Assembly: GCA_963822115.1 (NCBI GenBank)
Contig: CAWGGM010000021.1
Span: 372,001 to 436,000, forward strand
Direction of reading: 5' to 3'
Source: CAWDXG01 sp963822115
GTDB taxonomy: Bacteria; Myxococcota_A; Polyangia; Polyangiales; Polyangiaceae
DNA: 64,000 nucleotides
The notes beneath the pieces were generated by a model, which worked only from the letters and a program-made list of their open reading frames with translations, was not told the DNA's origin and made no database searches. Shown in pieces: positions 53,557 to 63,317 of this stretch. Each line of letters begins with the position of its first letter. Position 1 is the first letter of the stretch. The translations under genes and the position numbers were made by a program.

Positions 53557-55281
53557 GTGACGCGGAGGGCAGGACATCGAGTGCGGGGACGGGCTGTGGG
53601 CGCGCTCGCGGCCGTGCTCGCGCTGGGAGGCGCGGGCCAGGCTTCCGCGGCGCCCAAGGCGCCCAAGGCGGAAAAGGCGGCCAAGGCACAGAGCGGGACG
53701 GTCAAAGGCTACGTGCTGGAGCTGTCGCACGGCGACATCGTTGTGGACGTCGCCGGCGATCGCGGAGCGCACAGCGGTGACGAGGTCGAGCTGTGGCGGC
53801 CGCTCAAGCTGCGGCACCCGGTGACGGGGAAGATCATCACCGATCGCTTCCGTATCGGCACGCTGAAGCTGACGCAGGTGCGCGACAAGCTGTCGCTTGC
53901 GAAGCCCGAAGGCACGCTCGAACGCAAGCCGCAGCCGGGCGATGTCGTGATCCTGCGACGGGCGCCGGCGCCAGCACCCGCTCCCGCGCCCGGTCCCGGT
54001 ACGATCTCGGTCCGGCCCGCAGCGCCTGCGCCTTCGTCCGCGGCGCAGGGCCAGCCGCTCGATCCGGAAGCCGCCGAGGTGACGCGCATCTTCGAGTCGC
54101 TGCGCGGCTCGGATCCGACCACGCGCATCATCCGCTACGAGGACTACGTGCGGAAACACCCGCACAGCCGCTTCGCAGTCGTGCTGTACGAAGAAGCGCA
54201 GCAGCTCCGCAAGCTGCTCGCACTCGAGAACACCAGCCGATCACCCGCGGCGCCACGCCCGACGCTCGGCGGGTTCAAACCGCCCGAGGCCGCATTGGCG
54301 CACCTTCCGTTGTCGTTCGGTGTGGAAGTGGCGGGGCCGGCGACCGGCGCCGTGTTCCATTCGCGCAACGAGGGCGAGGTCGCCTACGACTCCACGCCGA
54401 TGAGCAAGGCCGGCAACGGCTACTACACGATCACCATCCCGGCCGATCGCGTGAGCGCCCCGGAGCTCCAGTACTTCATCGAAGCGACGAACGCAGCCGG
54501 CGAGGCGATCCCTGTCGTCGGCGATGCCGACACGCCGAACAACGTCACGGTGCACGCGATTCCGACGCCGAAGCCGCCGAAACGGCACGAGGCGAACGTC
54601 ACCATCCTCAGCGACTACGCGGACTACAACAACTGGAAGCACAACGACTACGCCTGGCAGACCGAAGGCTCCGTGGGCTTCCGTCTGGGTGACGTGGGCG
54701 TGCGCGCGGTGCGCACCGGTTTCGGCGTGTATCGCGGCGTGGGCGGATCGCTGCACGACCTGGACGTGCTGCACAAGTCCGCGCGCAAGGTGGGGCTCAC
54801 CTACGGCTACATCGAGGGCGAGTTCGGCATCAGCTCGTTCACGTCGATCATCGCTCGCGGGGTCATCGGTCTCGAGGACCAGGGCGTTACCGGCGGCGCG
54901 CAGGCGCTGGTCCGCATCGGCAACGACAAGAAGACCAACCTGATGATCGGCGGTGAGGTCCTTGGTGGCGTGGGCCTGCGAGGCATTACCGAGCTCGACC
55001 TGAACACGTTCCAGAAGGTGCCGATCATGTTCCGCACCGAGGTGACCAACCAGCCGGCGGGCTTCGCGCAGCACGACGAAAGCAAGCTCAGGCCGGCTGT
55101 GCCCGGTACCGCGCCCGCGGACATCTCGCAGTCGCAGGCCAACGTCGGCGTGCGCGCCATTGCCCAGGTGGGGTACCGCGTCCTGCCCGAGCTGGTAGTG
55201 GCTGCGCGCGGCTCGTACCAGGGCAGAACCATCAACCACGCGGGTCCCGGCTTCGGGGGAGCGGTGAGCTACACATGGTAA
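53557..55281 (+). CDS. Outer-membrane barrel protein with periplasmic N-terminal domains (copy A)
   Basis: 574 residues. After a signal peptide comes a Lys/Ala linker, then a beta domain (about 50-135, VKGYVLELSHGDIVVDVAG). An Ala/Pro linker, a short helical segment (EVTRIFESLRGS) and an Ig/E-set-like domain (about 245-345, LSFGVEVAGPATGAVFHSRNEG) follow. A C-terminal beta-barrel of about 220 residues ends in GGAVSYTW, an aromatic last residue as needed for barrel assembly. The start is GTG 53557. The last seven bases overlap the next gene. The function is unknown. The family resembles the following gene in barrel end and order. Confidence 0.77.
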   Translation: MTRRAGHRVRGRAVGALAAVLALGGAGQASAAPKAPKAEKAAKAQSGTVKGYVLELSHGDIVVDVAGDRGAHSGDEVELWRPLKLRHPVTGKIITDRFRIGTLKLTQVRDKLSLAKPEGTLERKPQPGDVVILRRAPAPAPAPAPGPGTISVRPAAPAPSSAAQGQPLDPEAAEVTRIFESLRGSDPTTRIIRYEDYVRKHPHSRFAVVLYEEAQQLRKLLALENTSRSPAAPRPTLGGFKPPEAALAHLPLSFGVEVAGPATGAVFHSRNEGEVAYDSTPMSKAGNGYYTITIPADRVSAPELQYFIEATNAAGEAIPVVGDADTPNNVTVHAIPTPKPPKRHEANVTILSDYADYNNWKHNDYAWQTEGSVGFRLGDVGVRAVRTGFGVYRGVGGSLHDLDVLHKSARKVGLTYGYIEGEFGISSFTSIIARGVIGLEDQGVTGGAQALVRIGNDKKTNLMIGGEVLGGVGLRGITELDLNTFQKVPIMFRTEVTNQPAGFAQHDESKLRPAVPGTAPADISQSQANVGVRAIAQVGYRVLPELVVAARGSYQGRTINHAGPGFGGAVSYTW

Positions 55282-56569
55282 CGCCGCGGAAGCTCGTCTC
55301 GAACGCCGCCTTCGTGGCGTTCATCTCGCTGCCGTGCGTCGCGCTGGCCCAGCCCGGTGCCGGCGCCGCGAACAAGGCGCCCAAGGCCCCGCAGGCGGCC
55401 CCGGCGAAGGGCAACGAGCAGACGGAAAACGCTACAGCAAAGGGTGCGGCCCAGCCCGCGGCGGCCCAGCCCGCGGCCTCGGCGAGTCCGGAATCGGCCC
55501 CCTCGGCCAAGCACGACGAGGCCCAGGCCCCAGCGCCGCTCGGTCCGCGCCTGCACCACGATCCGGTGTCGGTGGCAACGGCGCACAAGCCACTGGTGAT
55601 CCGCGCGTCCATCGACAATCCGCAGCTCGTCAAGCAAGCGCTGGTGGTCTACCGCGTCGGCGCGGACCCCCAGTTGCACCAGGTCGAGTTCCGCCGTGGA
55701 TCGGAGGGGCCGTACGTCGCGATCATCCCGGGCAGCGATGTGCGCTGGCCGTCGCTTGCCTACGCCATCGAAATAGAGCGGCTCGACGGCACGCGCCAGA
55801 GCGTGTTCGCCTCGCGCAGCAACATGCACCGCGTCGAGGTGCCGGAGGATCTGATGGACGTGCGGGAGCGCGCGCTGTCCGAGCGGCTCGACAATCGCCG
55901 CTCGGTGTTCTCGGCCGGCGCGGAGTACGTCTCCTTCGGGCAGAGCGACGCGGCCGTGACGGACAGTAGCGGCATGACGACGAGCCAGTCCGTTGACGAC
56001 TACTACTACCGCATCGAGGGCTCGTACACGTACCGCCCGCTCCGTGTCGTGAGCGAGTTCAGCCTACGCCTGGGCGTGGTGCGCGGCCAGTCGCCGGTCG
56101 CCATCGACACCGCGGCGAACACGGGCAAGACCCTCGCGGAGCGCTCCAAGGTCGGCTTGAACTACGGCGCGCCGACCGTGCAGTTCCGCCTGGCGGACAA
56201 CTGGCACCTGGAAGGCGAGTTCCTCACGAGCGTGACCGAGGTCGGCTTCTCGGTGGGTGCGGGTGGCGCGCTGCATTATCGGCGATCCGTACGGCTCGAA
56301 GCTCAAGGTCGGCTTCGAGACCATCCACGTGTTCGGCACGCGCTTCTACAGCGAGCTCGACATCCGCGCGAGCGACCGCATCATCCTCACGCCCATCGTC
56401 GAGGTGAGCAACATGCCGCACGCGGACAAGTACGGCGTGCGGCTGATCGGCCAGATTGGCGTGAACCTCGGCCACGGCTTCGCGCGTCGCCGCGCGCGGC
56501 GGCTACCAGGCACGCAAGTCCACCAGCGGCGGGCCGAGCGGCGGCGGAACATTGTCCTACGCTTTCTAG
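55275..56569 (+). CDS. Outer-membrane barrel protein (copy B), two single-base frameshifts
   Basis: A paralogue in layout of the preceding gene: signal peptide, Ala/Lys/Pro linker, E-set-like domain (about 90-180), barrel. Reading breaks near 56274 and again near 56485. Removing one base at each restores a 430-residue protein whose barrel runs through IIGDPYGSKLKVGFETIH and ends AARGGY to LSYAF, again with a terminal Phe. If read literally, translation runs on into the next gene and creates a false 1130-residue fusion. ATG 55275 overlaps the previous stop codon. Confidence 0.82.
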
Positions 56570-56675
56570 TTCCGCGGGCCGAGCTCGCCCAACCCGAGCT
56601 CCCGTTCTAGCCACAGTGGATCCAGGGGCGACAACGGGCAGGACCCGTTGCCGCCACCTGGTATGCTCGCGGGCC

Positions 56676-58667
56676 ATGGCTCGGCACATCCTTTCGCGGG
56701 TGGCGTCTGTTCTGCTTCCTTCCAGCGCGGTGCTCGTCGCTGCGCTCGGAGTCACCCGCAGCGCGCAGGCCCAGGTGTTGCGGTTCTCGACCACGACCAA
56801 CGGCGGCATCGTTGCCACGGGCAACACGCTCGGCTTGAGCAAGGAGACCAGCGCGAACGGCCCCGGTACGCGCGATTCGATCGGGACGTTCATCTCGCTC
56901 GACCCGAACAGCGTCGACAACAATCCCCTCGACACCGCCAATCCCTGGCCTGGTGGAACGACCTGGGATTGGACCAAGAGTGGGTCGGAAAACACGCTCG
57001 CGCTGCCGCAGTACTCGGTGGTGAAGTACGCGGAGCTCGTCTGGGCGGGCAGCTATGACTACGTCGACAACGTGAGCGCGTATCTGAATAACGCGGTCAC
57101 GCTGAGCGCCGGCGGGCAGTCCGTGCAGGTGACGCCCGACCCGGCGACGGCGCTCACCATCGATTCGATCGCGGCCTCGGGCTTCGCGGTGAAGTACTAC
57201 ATGCGCTCGGCCGACGTGACCAGCTTCGTCACGCAGCACGCGGCCGCCAGCTATGCCGTACAGGGCGTGCCCGCGACCCAGAACCAGGCCATCAACAGCC
57301 TCAACGCCTCGGGCTGGACCCTGGTGGTCGCCTACGCGGCCGAGGGCGTCCCGAGCCGCAACCTGAGCATCTTCGTCGGCGGCTCGTTCGTCGACGAGAA
57401 CTCGCAGCAGGACTACTCGGTGAGTGGCTTTTGTGCGCCGGCGTATGGACAGGTCGACGGCAGCGTGATCATCAGCGCCCTGGAAGGCGACGCGAACCTG
57501 ACCGGCGACCAGCTTCTGATCGGCGCGACCTCCGGCGGCACGTTTGCTCCGCTCTCGGGTCCGAACAACCCCGAGAACAACTTCTTCTGTTCGCAGATCA
57601 ACGGCGCGAACGGCCAGCTCGACACGAACGGAAGCTTCGGCAACAAGAACCAGGACGCGAAGAACGGCCTCAACATCAGCGGCGGTCGCCAGGGCTGGGA
57701 TCTGACCACGGTGCCCGTCAGCTCCGCCAACGGCCAGCTCTCCAACGGGCAGCAGTCCGCCGTGATCCGCACGATCACTACCGGCGACTCGTACATGCCG
57801 GTGCTCGCAGCGTTCGAGATCGACGTGACCTCACCCGACTTCGCGCAGAACTCGAGCCTGGTTTCGAACCTGTCGCAGGTAAAGACGGGCGACAGCCTGA
57901 CGCTGACTGCAACACTGAAGAACGCCGGCGATGTGCCGGCGGACCTGCATTTCGTGCTGCCGCTCGATGCGGCGCTCGGCCTGACCGGATTCACCAGCGA
58001 CGGCGCCAACGGCGACATCAACGGTCAGCCCGTTACGGCTGCTTCGCTCGGCAGCGGCGTGAACGAAGGAACGCTCGCAGTCGGAGCGCAGCGCACCGTA
58101 CAGATCATGTTGCAGGTCAACGGCGCGCCGGGCAACGGTAGCCAGTTCAACTTCCCGGCCTACTGGGACTACAGCTACGTGACCTGTCCCGGAAAGCCTG
58201 CGGTCGGCGACCAGTGGCCGCTGCCGCTCCTGCAGATCCCCTGGCAGGCCGGCGTCGACGCAGGCGCGGGGGGTCAGGGCGGCACGTCCGGCAGCGGTGG
58301 TACGTCGGGCAGCGGCGGCACAGCGGGCTCGGGCGGCACAGCGGGCTCCGGTGCGGGCGGCACGGCCGGCAGCGGTGCAGGCGGTACAGCGGGCTCCGGT
58401 GCGGGCGGTACGGCCGGCTCCGCCGCTGGTGGGGCCGCTGGCGCAGGCACGGCCGGCGCCGGGACCGGTGGCAATGGCGGCGCCACGGGTGACGCCGGTG
58501 TGGCCGGCTCCACCGGCTACGCGGGCGGCACCGGCAGTGGCGCGAGCGCAGGCGACAATGGCGGCTGCTCATGCGAGCTGCCCGGTTCCGGGCGCACACC
58601 CTTCCCGCTCGCACTGCTCCTCGGTGCGCTGGGCGCGCTCGGCCTCGTGCGCCGTCGGCGAGGCTGA
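56676..58667 (+). CDS. MYXO-CTERM exported adhesin-like protein
   Basis: 663 residues. The signal peptide (to about 33, SAQAQ) leads to a beta-rich domain of about 350 residues with DENSQQDYSVSGFCAPAYG. A DUF11-like repeat (about 410-490, VKTGDSLTLTATLKNAGDVPADLHFVLP) follows, then a 95-residue Gly/Ser/Thr/Ala tract. The end is a sorting signal: GGCSCELPGS, then a hydrophobic helix and RRRRG. This is the MYXO-CTERM layout, in which the Cys and hydrophobic helix are processed to leave the protein on the cell surface. It follows the barrel gene by 106 bases. Confidence 0.87.
   Translation: MARHILSRVASVLLPSSAVLVAALGVTRSAQAQVLRFSTTTNGGIVATGNTLGLSKETSANGPGTRDSIGTFISLDPNSVDNNPLDTANPWPGGTTWDWTKSGSENTLALPQYSVVKYAELVWAGSYDYVDNVSAYLNNAVTLSAGGQSVQVTPDPATALTIDSIAASGFAVKYYMRSADVTSFVTQHAAASYAVQGVPATQNQAINSLNASGWTLVVAYAAEGVPSRNLSIFVGGSFVDENSQQDYSVSGFCAPAYGQVDGSVIISALEGDANLTGDQLLIGATSGGTFAPLSGPNNPENNFFCSQINGANGQLDTNGSFGNKNQDAKNGLNISGGRQGWDLTTVPVSSANGQLSNGQQSAVIRTITTGDSYMPVLAAFEIDVTSPDFAQNSSLVSNLSQVKTGDSLTLTATLKNAGDVPADLHFVLPLDAALGLTGFTSDGANGDINGQPVTAASLGSGVNEGTLAVGAQRTVQIMLQVNGAPGNGSQFNFPAYWDYSYVTCPGKPAVGDQWPLPLLQIPWQAGVDAGAGGQGGTSGSGGTSGSGGTAGSGGTAGSGAGGTAGSGAGGTAGSGAGGTAGSAAGGAAGAGTAGAGTGGNGGATGDAGVAGSTGYAGGTGSGASAGDNGGCSCELPGSGRTPFPLALLLGALGALGLVRRRRG
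58264..58557 (+). repeat. Imperfect Gly/Ser/Ala-coding tandem repeat
   Basis: Units of about 15-30 bases coding GGTSGS, GGTAGS and GAGGTAGSG form the stalk before the MYXO-CTERM signal. It is a slippage-prone array, like the one in the Cys-rich lipoprotein at 14739-14925. Confidence 0.7.
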
Positions 58668-58703
58668 GCCCGATCCGCCGCGTCGTGTGATACGACGCGC
58701 CCC

Positions 58704-59486
58704 ATGCGATCCCCAGGAGCTCGCGCAGGTTGTGTCGCGGCGGCGCTCGCCTGCGTCTCGCTGGTCTGCTCGGCCGCCGCAGCGCAGGTGAACGTCGAAC
58801 CGTTGCGCCGTGAAGTGAAGGTCCAGGGCTTCAGCGGCAGCATCAAGGGTTTGATCGACGGTTCCACCGGCAACACAGAGGGCATCACCGCGGGGGGCGG
58901 GCTGCTGGTTGGCGTGGGTGGCGGGCGCCACCTGGTGTTCCTCGACGCGACCGGGAACTACTCGCGCATCAACGGCACGCTGCTTGTCGACAAGTCCTTC
59001 GCGCACCTCAGATACAACTACGAGATCTACGACTTTCTCTGGGCCGAGGTCTTCACGCAGATCGAAAACGACCGTTTCCGCCGCATCCAGGACCGGGAGC
59101 TGCTGGGTGTGGGGCCGCGCTTTGGCCTGCTCCAGACCAAGAAAGGGGGCATCTACTACGGCACCGCCTACATGCTCGAGCGCACCCGTCTCAATGCCGA
59201 CATCGCCGGCAGCAGCCGCTCCACGATTGCGCATCGCTGGAGCAACTACATCGCACTGTCCTACCAGGCCGGCCGTCGCATCCAGGTCACGAACACCACG
59301 TACTACCAGCCGCGTTTCGACAACTTCCGCGACTACCACCTGCTCAGCGTGACCGGCCTCGACTTCAAGGTCACCAAGCTGCTGCACACCGGAATCTCCT
59401 CCACGGTCCGCTACGAGAGTCGCGTTCCCCAGGGCGTGAAGACGACCAACGTCGAGGTCGAGAACACGCTCGCGTTGAAGTTCTGA
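58704..59486 (+). CDS. DUF481-family outer-membrane protein
   Basis: 260 residues. The signal peptide is at the N-terminus (ending SAAAAQ). Alternating strands follow, with ITAGGGLLVGVGGGRHLVFLDATGNYSR, FAHLRYNYEIYDFLWAEVFTQIENDRFRR and a last residue Phe (ENTLALKF). This is the pattern of DUF481 (YdiY-type) small barrels. ATG 58704 lies 36 bases after the MYXO-CTERM gene, so it belongs to the same envelope block. The function is unknown. Confidence 0.82.
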   Translation: MRSPGARAGCVAAALACVSLVCSAAAAQVNVEPLRREVKVQGFSGSIKGLIDGSTGNTEGITAGGGLLVGVGGGRHLVFLDATGNYSRINGTLLVDKSFAHLRYNYEIYDFLWAEVFTQIENDRFRRIQDRELLGVGPRFGLLQTKKGGIYYGTAYMLERTRLNADIAGSSRSTIAHRWSNYIALSYQAGRRIQVTNTTYYQPRFDNFRDYHLLSVTGLDFKVTKLLHTGISSTVRYESRVPQGVKTTNVEVENTLALKF

Positions 59487-59565
59487 TCTCGCCGTCCCAG
59501 GGCGAATTCCCTGGATCCGTCGTTTTGCGCCCTCCGACTTGAGCTGTCGCCGACATTGGCGTTGA

Positions 59566-61782
59566 ATGCCGCCCGTGCAACGCTTCAAGTCGACATTCGC
59601 AATCTCCCTTGCCCTCGGCCTTTCGGCCTGCGGCCCCCAGCCCAACACCGTGCCCGCGCCCGCGACTCCCAAGCCGCCGCCCGCGCCCACCCAGGCGGCG
59701 GCGCCCAAGCCGGCACCGCACAAGAACCCGCTGCTCGAGCCGAGCCCGCTGCCGCTGCACTACCCCCAGTTCGACAAGATCAAGGACGCGGACTTCAAGC
59801 CCGCGTTCGAAGAGGGGATGAAGAAGCAGCTGGAGGAAGTCGCGGCCATCGCCAACAACAAGGCCGCGCCGACCTTCGAAAATACGATCGTCGCGATGGA
59901 GAAGACGGGCCAGTTGCTCACGCGTGTCGAGAGGATCTTCGAGAACCTCAACGCCTCCAACACCGACGACACGCTGAACAAGATCGACACGGAAATGTCG
60001 CCCAAGCTGTCGGCGCACGAGGACACGATCCTGCTCAACCCCAAGCTGTTCGCCCGGGTCGACGCGGTCTACCAGCAGCGCGACAAGCTCAAGCTCGACC
60101 CCGAGTCGCTGCAGCTCGTGAAGCGTTACGAGGACATGTTCGTGCGCGCAGGCGCGAAGCTGTCGCCGGCGGACAAGGCCACGCTCAAGAAGATCAACCA
60201 GCAGCTGTCGTCGCTGTCGACGAAGTTCCGGCAGAACGTGCTCAAGGCGACCAAGGACCGCGCGGTCGAGGTCGACGACAAGAAGGAGCTCGACGGGCTG
60301 TCACCGGAGCAGATCGGCGCGGCCGCGCAGGCCGCCAAGACGCGCAAGCTCGACGGCAAGTGGGTGATTACCCTGCAGAATACGACTATCCAGCCGCCGC
60401 TCGAGCAGATGAAGAATCGCGGGCTGCGCAAGCGCGTGTTCGAAGCGTCCAGCGGCCGCTGTCAGGGTGGCGATGCGGACAACACGGAAACCGTCTCGAA
60501 GACCATCTCGCTCCGCGAACAGAAGGCGAAGCTGCTCGGGTACAAGACCTACGCGGCCTACGCGCTGGCCGAGGAGACCGCCAAGACGCCCAAGGCCGTC
60601 AACCGCATCCTACGTCAGCTCGCCCCCGTGGCGCTCGCGAAGGCCAAGAGCGAGGCCCGCGAGATCCAGCAGCAGATCGACAAGGACGCGAAGGCGGCGA
60701 AAACAAAGCCCTTCGAGCTGCAGCCGTGGGACTGGGCGCACTACGCCGCCGAGGTCCGGAAGGCCAAGTACGAATTCGACCAGGCCGAGGTGAAGCCCTA
60801 CTTCGAGCTGAACCACGTGCTGAAGGACGGCGTCTTCTACGCTGCGCACGAGCTGTACGGGCTCACCTTCAAGGAGCGCCACGACCTGCCCGTCTACCAG
60901 CCGGACGTGCGCGTGTTCGAGGTGCACGACGCGGACGGTTCGCTCCTGGGTCTGATCCTGCTCGACTACTTCAAGCGCGACAACAAGAACGGTGGCGCCT
61001 GGATGGACGCCTACGTCAGCCAGTCGACGCTGCTCGACGAAAAGCCCGTGATCATCAACAACCTCAACATCCCGAAGCCGGCGGCCGGACAGCCTGCGCT
61101 GCTCACCTTCGACGAGGTCACGACCATGTTCCACGAGTTCGGGCATGCCCTCCACGGGCTGCTCTCGCACGCCAAGTACCCGCTTCTAGCGGGCACGGAC
61201 GTGCCGCCGGACTTCGTGGAGTTCCCTTCGCAGTTCAACGAGATGTGGGCGCGCGAACCGGCCGTGCTCAAGAATTTCGCGAAGAACTACAAGACCGGCA
61301 AGCCGATGCCGAAGGCGCTGCTCGACAAGGTCATCCGCTCGGAAAACTACGGGCAGGGCTACTCGCTGCTCGAGTACCTGGAAGCGGCGATGCTCGACCA
61401 GTCCTGGCACCAGCTCAAGCCGGGTACGGAGGTCCCCGCGTCGCAGGTGATGGACTTCGAGCAGAAGGCGCTGAAGAAGGACCACGTCGCGTACGCGCCG
61501 GTGCCGCCCCGCTACCACACGCCGTACTTCTCTCACATCTTCACCGAGGGCTACCAGGCCGGCTACTACGCCTACATCTGGAGCGAGGTGCTCGCGCGCG
61601 ACGCCGGCGCCTGGTTCCACAAGCACGGTGGGCTGAACCGCAAGGCAGGACAGATCTTCCGGGACAAGATCCTGTCGCGCGGTCGCACGGAAGAGCCGGA
61701 CGTGCTGTTCAAGAACTTCTACGGGCATGCGCCCGACATCAAGCCGCTCCTGAAGTACCGCGGGCTCACGATGCACCACTGA
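59566..61782 (+). CDS. M3-family oligopeptidase lipoprotein (Dcp-like)
   Basis: 738 residues. The lipobox LSAC and a Pro-rich linker put it on the envelope. The long helical N-terminus is typical of M3 enzymes. The zinc motif is MFHEFGHALHG (HEFGH at 523-527), with the third ligand Glu in EFPSQFNEMW about 28 residues on. YHTPYFSHIFTEGYQAGYYAYIWSEVLARD is the substrate-binding region. It cleaves short peptides or dipeptides. Exported M3 enzymes are less common than cytoplasmic ones. The zinc site is intact. It is monocistronic. Confidence 0.94.
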   Translation: MPPVQRFKSTFAISLALGLSACGPQPNTVPAPATPKPPPAPTQAAAPKPAPHKNPLLEPSPLPLHYPQFDKIKDADFKPAFEEGMKKQLEEVAAIANNKAAPTFENTIVAMEKTGQLLTRVERIFENLNASNTDDTLNKIDTEMSPKLSAHEDTILLNPKLFARVDAVYQQRDKLKLDPESLQLVKRYEDMFVRAGAKLSPADKATLKKINQQLSSLSTKFRQNVLKATKDRAVEVDDKKELDGLSPEQIGAAAQAAKTRKLDGKWVITLQNTTIQPPLEQMKNRGLRKRVFEASSGRCQGGDADNTETVSKTISLREQKAKLLGYKTYAAYALAEETAKTPKAVNRILRQLAPVALAKAKSEAREIQQQIDKDAKAAKTKPFELQPWDWAHYAAEVRKAKYEFDQAEVKPYFELNHVLKDGVFYAAHELYGLTFKERHDLPVYQPDVRVFEVHDADGSLLGLILLDYFKRDNKNGGAWMDAYVSQSTLLDEKPVIINNLNIPKPAAGQPALLTFDEVTTMFHEFGHALHGLLSHAKYPLLAGTDVPPDFVEFPSQFNEMWAREPAVLKNFAKNYKTGKPMPKALLDKVIRSENYGQGYSLLEYLEAAMLDQSWHQLKPGTEVPASQVMDFEQKALKKDHVAYAPVPPRYHTPYFSHIFTEGYQAGYYAYIWSEVLARDAGAWFHKHGGLNRKAGQIFRDKILSRGRTEEPDVLFKNFYGHAPDIKPLLKYRGLTMHH

Positions 61783-61796
61783 GAGCGCGGCGCCTT

Positions 61797-62288
61797 TCAG
61801 CGCTCGAGGCGCTGCATCGCGCCGCGCACGCCGAACAGTGTCGAGCGGTCCTCCGGCATCACCGGGCCCAGGCCGACGGAGGCGAGCACGCCGCACAGCG
61901 TGAGGGTCGCTGCTTCGACCTCGTCGCCCTCGGGCTCGATCTCCCACACGTAGCCGCAGCGCTCGGCCAGAAGCCCCATGCCCGACGCGCGGCCCTGGGC
62001 TTCGGCCGCGTTGGCGTACTCGTGGTCGTCGCGGTTGCTGGGCCGCGCGCTGATCGTGAAACGCGCGCTCCAACCGCGCTGCTGGTTCGACAGCTCCAGC
62101 CGCACGCGGCTCCGCTCGGGCGGCGAGAAGCCGGGTGGCAGCAGCTCCTCGTCCAGCACCTCGACCGACGCGTGGAAGTAGCCCCGCGCGTTCTTGACCA
62201 GCTTGGCCAGATCGATCCGCCCGCTGTCCGCCTGCGCAAAGACCACGTAGCCCACGCGCTGATGGCAGCACGCCAGCACGGTCGGCAC
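61797..62288 (-). CDS. Hypothetical cytoplasmic protein
   Basis: Family not recognised. From GTG 62288 it has 163 residues of mixed alpha/beta sequence without signal or membrane segment, containing YVVFAQADSGRIDLAKLVKNARGYF and GYVWEIEPEGDEVEAATLTLCGVLASVGL. The frame remains open upstream to 62411, but those 41 codons are Arg/Gly/Ser-rich and look non-coding, so the shorter start is preferred. It converges on the M3 peptidase gene. Confidence 0.6.
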   Translation of the reverse strand: MPTVLACCHQRVGYVVFAQADSGRIDLAKLVKNARGYFHASVEVLDEELLPPGFSPPERSRVRLELSNQQRGWSARFTISARPSNRDDHEYANAAEAQGRASGMGLLAERCGYVWEIEPEGDEVEAATLTLCGVLASVGLGPVMPEDRSTLFGVRGAMQRLER

Positions 62289-62427
62289 AAGAGCGCCAGG
62301 CTGTCGGGCGCTTCTGGAGGGCGGGTCCTGGCAGCCGCTGCGTCCCGCAGAGCCGCGGCATGACGGACCCCCAGCGCGCCCTGCCGACCCGGTTTGCGCC
62401 CGGCGCTTCACGATCTACCTATGAGGT

Positions 62428-63246
62428 ATGTCGAAACAGAAGCCGTGCGGGGTTGTGACGCTGCTCACCGATTTCGGGCTCAAGGACCCGTTCGTCGGCG
62501 TGATGAAGGGCGTCATCCTGACTCGCTTTCCAGAGGCACGCATCGTCGACCTGTGCCATGGCATCCGCGCGCAGGACCTGGTCGAGGCGAGCTTCTGGAT
62601 GGAGCACAGCTACGCCTGGTTTCCCGAAGGCACGGTGCACGTCGCGGTCGTCGACCCGGGTGTTGGCAGCGCGCGCGGCACGCTGGCCATCCGCGCCGAC
62701 GGTCACTACTTCATCGGTCCCGACAACGGGCTGTTCAGCGGAGTGCTCGCCCGCGCCGAGGACGTCGAGGTGCGCGACATCGACATCGACGGGCTGGGCC
62801 TGCCCGAGCCGAGCCGCACCTTCCACGGTCGCGACGTGTTTGCGCCAGCCGCCGCCGAGCTGGCTTCGCGTAACGTCGCCTTCCACGATATCGGCGCGGA
62901 AACAGCTCCCGAGATCAGCCTCGACATCCCGCTGCCGCGGCGCACCGAGGGTCTGGTCCAGGGGCGCGTTATCACGATCGATCGCTTCGGCAACTTGATC
63001 ACGAACATCGATCAGTCGCTGCTCTCGGACTTCGACGAGGCGTGGGTGAGCGTGGGCAAGATCGAGCGGCGGCTCTGCGCGACCTATGCCGAGGCCGAGC
63101 CCGGCGAATACGTAGGCGTGATCAACTCGTTCGGCACCCTCGAACTCGCCCGCCGCGATAGCAGCGCCGCCCAGGCCCTGGGCGTGGGGCCCGGTTTCGA
63201 GGTGAGCGTGCGGCGCGCGCCGAGCTCGCGCCGCAGCAAGACGTAG
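62428..63246 (+). CDS. SAM hydroxide adenosyltransferase (DUF62 family)
   Basis: 272 residues. N-terminal TLLTDFGLKDPFVGVMKGVI, VDPGVGSARGTLAIRADGHYFIGPDNGLF, RTFHGRDVFAPAAA and IDRFGNLITNI match the DUF62 family, whose members hydrolyse SAM to adenosine and methionine (and include fluorinase relatives). The Asp of TDFG, the Arg and the His of FHGRDVF form the expected active-site set. The long loop that marks fluorinase and chlorinase members is absent. ATG 62428. Confidence 0.92.
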   Translation: MSKQKPCGVVTLLTDFGLKDPFVGVMKGVILTRFPEARIVDLCHGIRAQDLVEASFWMEHSYAWFPEGTVHVAVVDPGVGSARGTLAIRADGHYFIGPDNGLFSGVLARAEDVEVRDIDIDGLGLPEPSRTFHGRDVFAPAAAELASRNVAFHDIGAETAPEISLDIPLPRRTEGLVQGRVITIDRFGNLITNIDQSLLSDFDEAWVSVGKIERRLCATYAEAEPGEYVGVINSFGTLELARRDSSAAQALGVGPGFEVSVRRAPSSRRSKT

Positions 63247-63317
63247 CCGCAGCGACCTGGGCGGCCCACCCTTTCCCAAGCTGGCACCAACCCGGCTTGT
63301 CGGACAAGATGCCCCCC

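Noticed and set aside
55275..58667. A single 1130-residue fusion of a barrel protein with a MYXO-CTERM protein
   Set aside because: The joining segment (about 56275-56675) is Arg/His/Pro-rich nonsense. Correcting two one-base insertions ends the barrel gene at 56569 with an aromatic residue, and the next gene has its own signal peptide.
59556..62363. A 935-codon open frame overlapping the M3 peptidase in another frame
   Set aside because: The M3 peptidase has all its catalytic motifs and normal composition, whereas the overlapping product is Arg/Ala-rich with no domain.
63292..63307. A second sigma-54-like sequence, TGGCACCAACCCGGCT
   Set aside because: The spacing of GG and GC fits, but transcription would start at about the ATG of the next gene (63318), leaving no leader. 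The -12 half is also weak.
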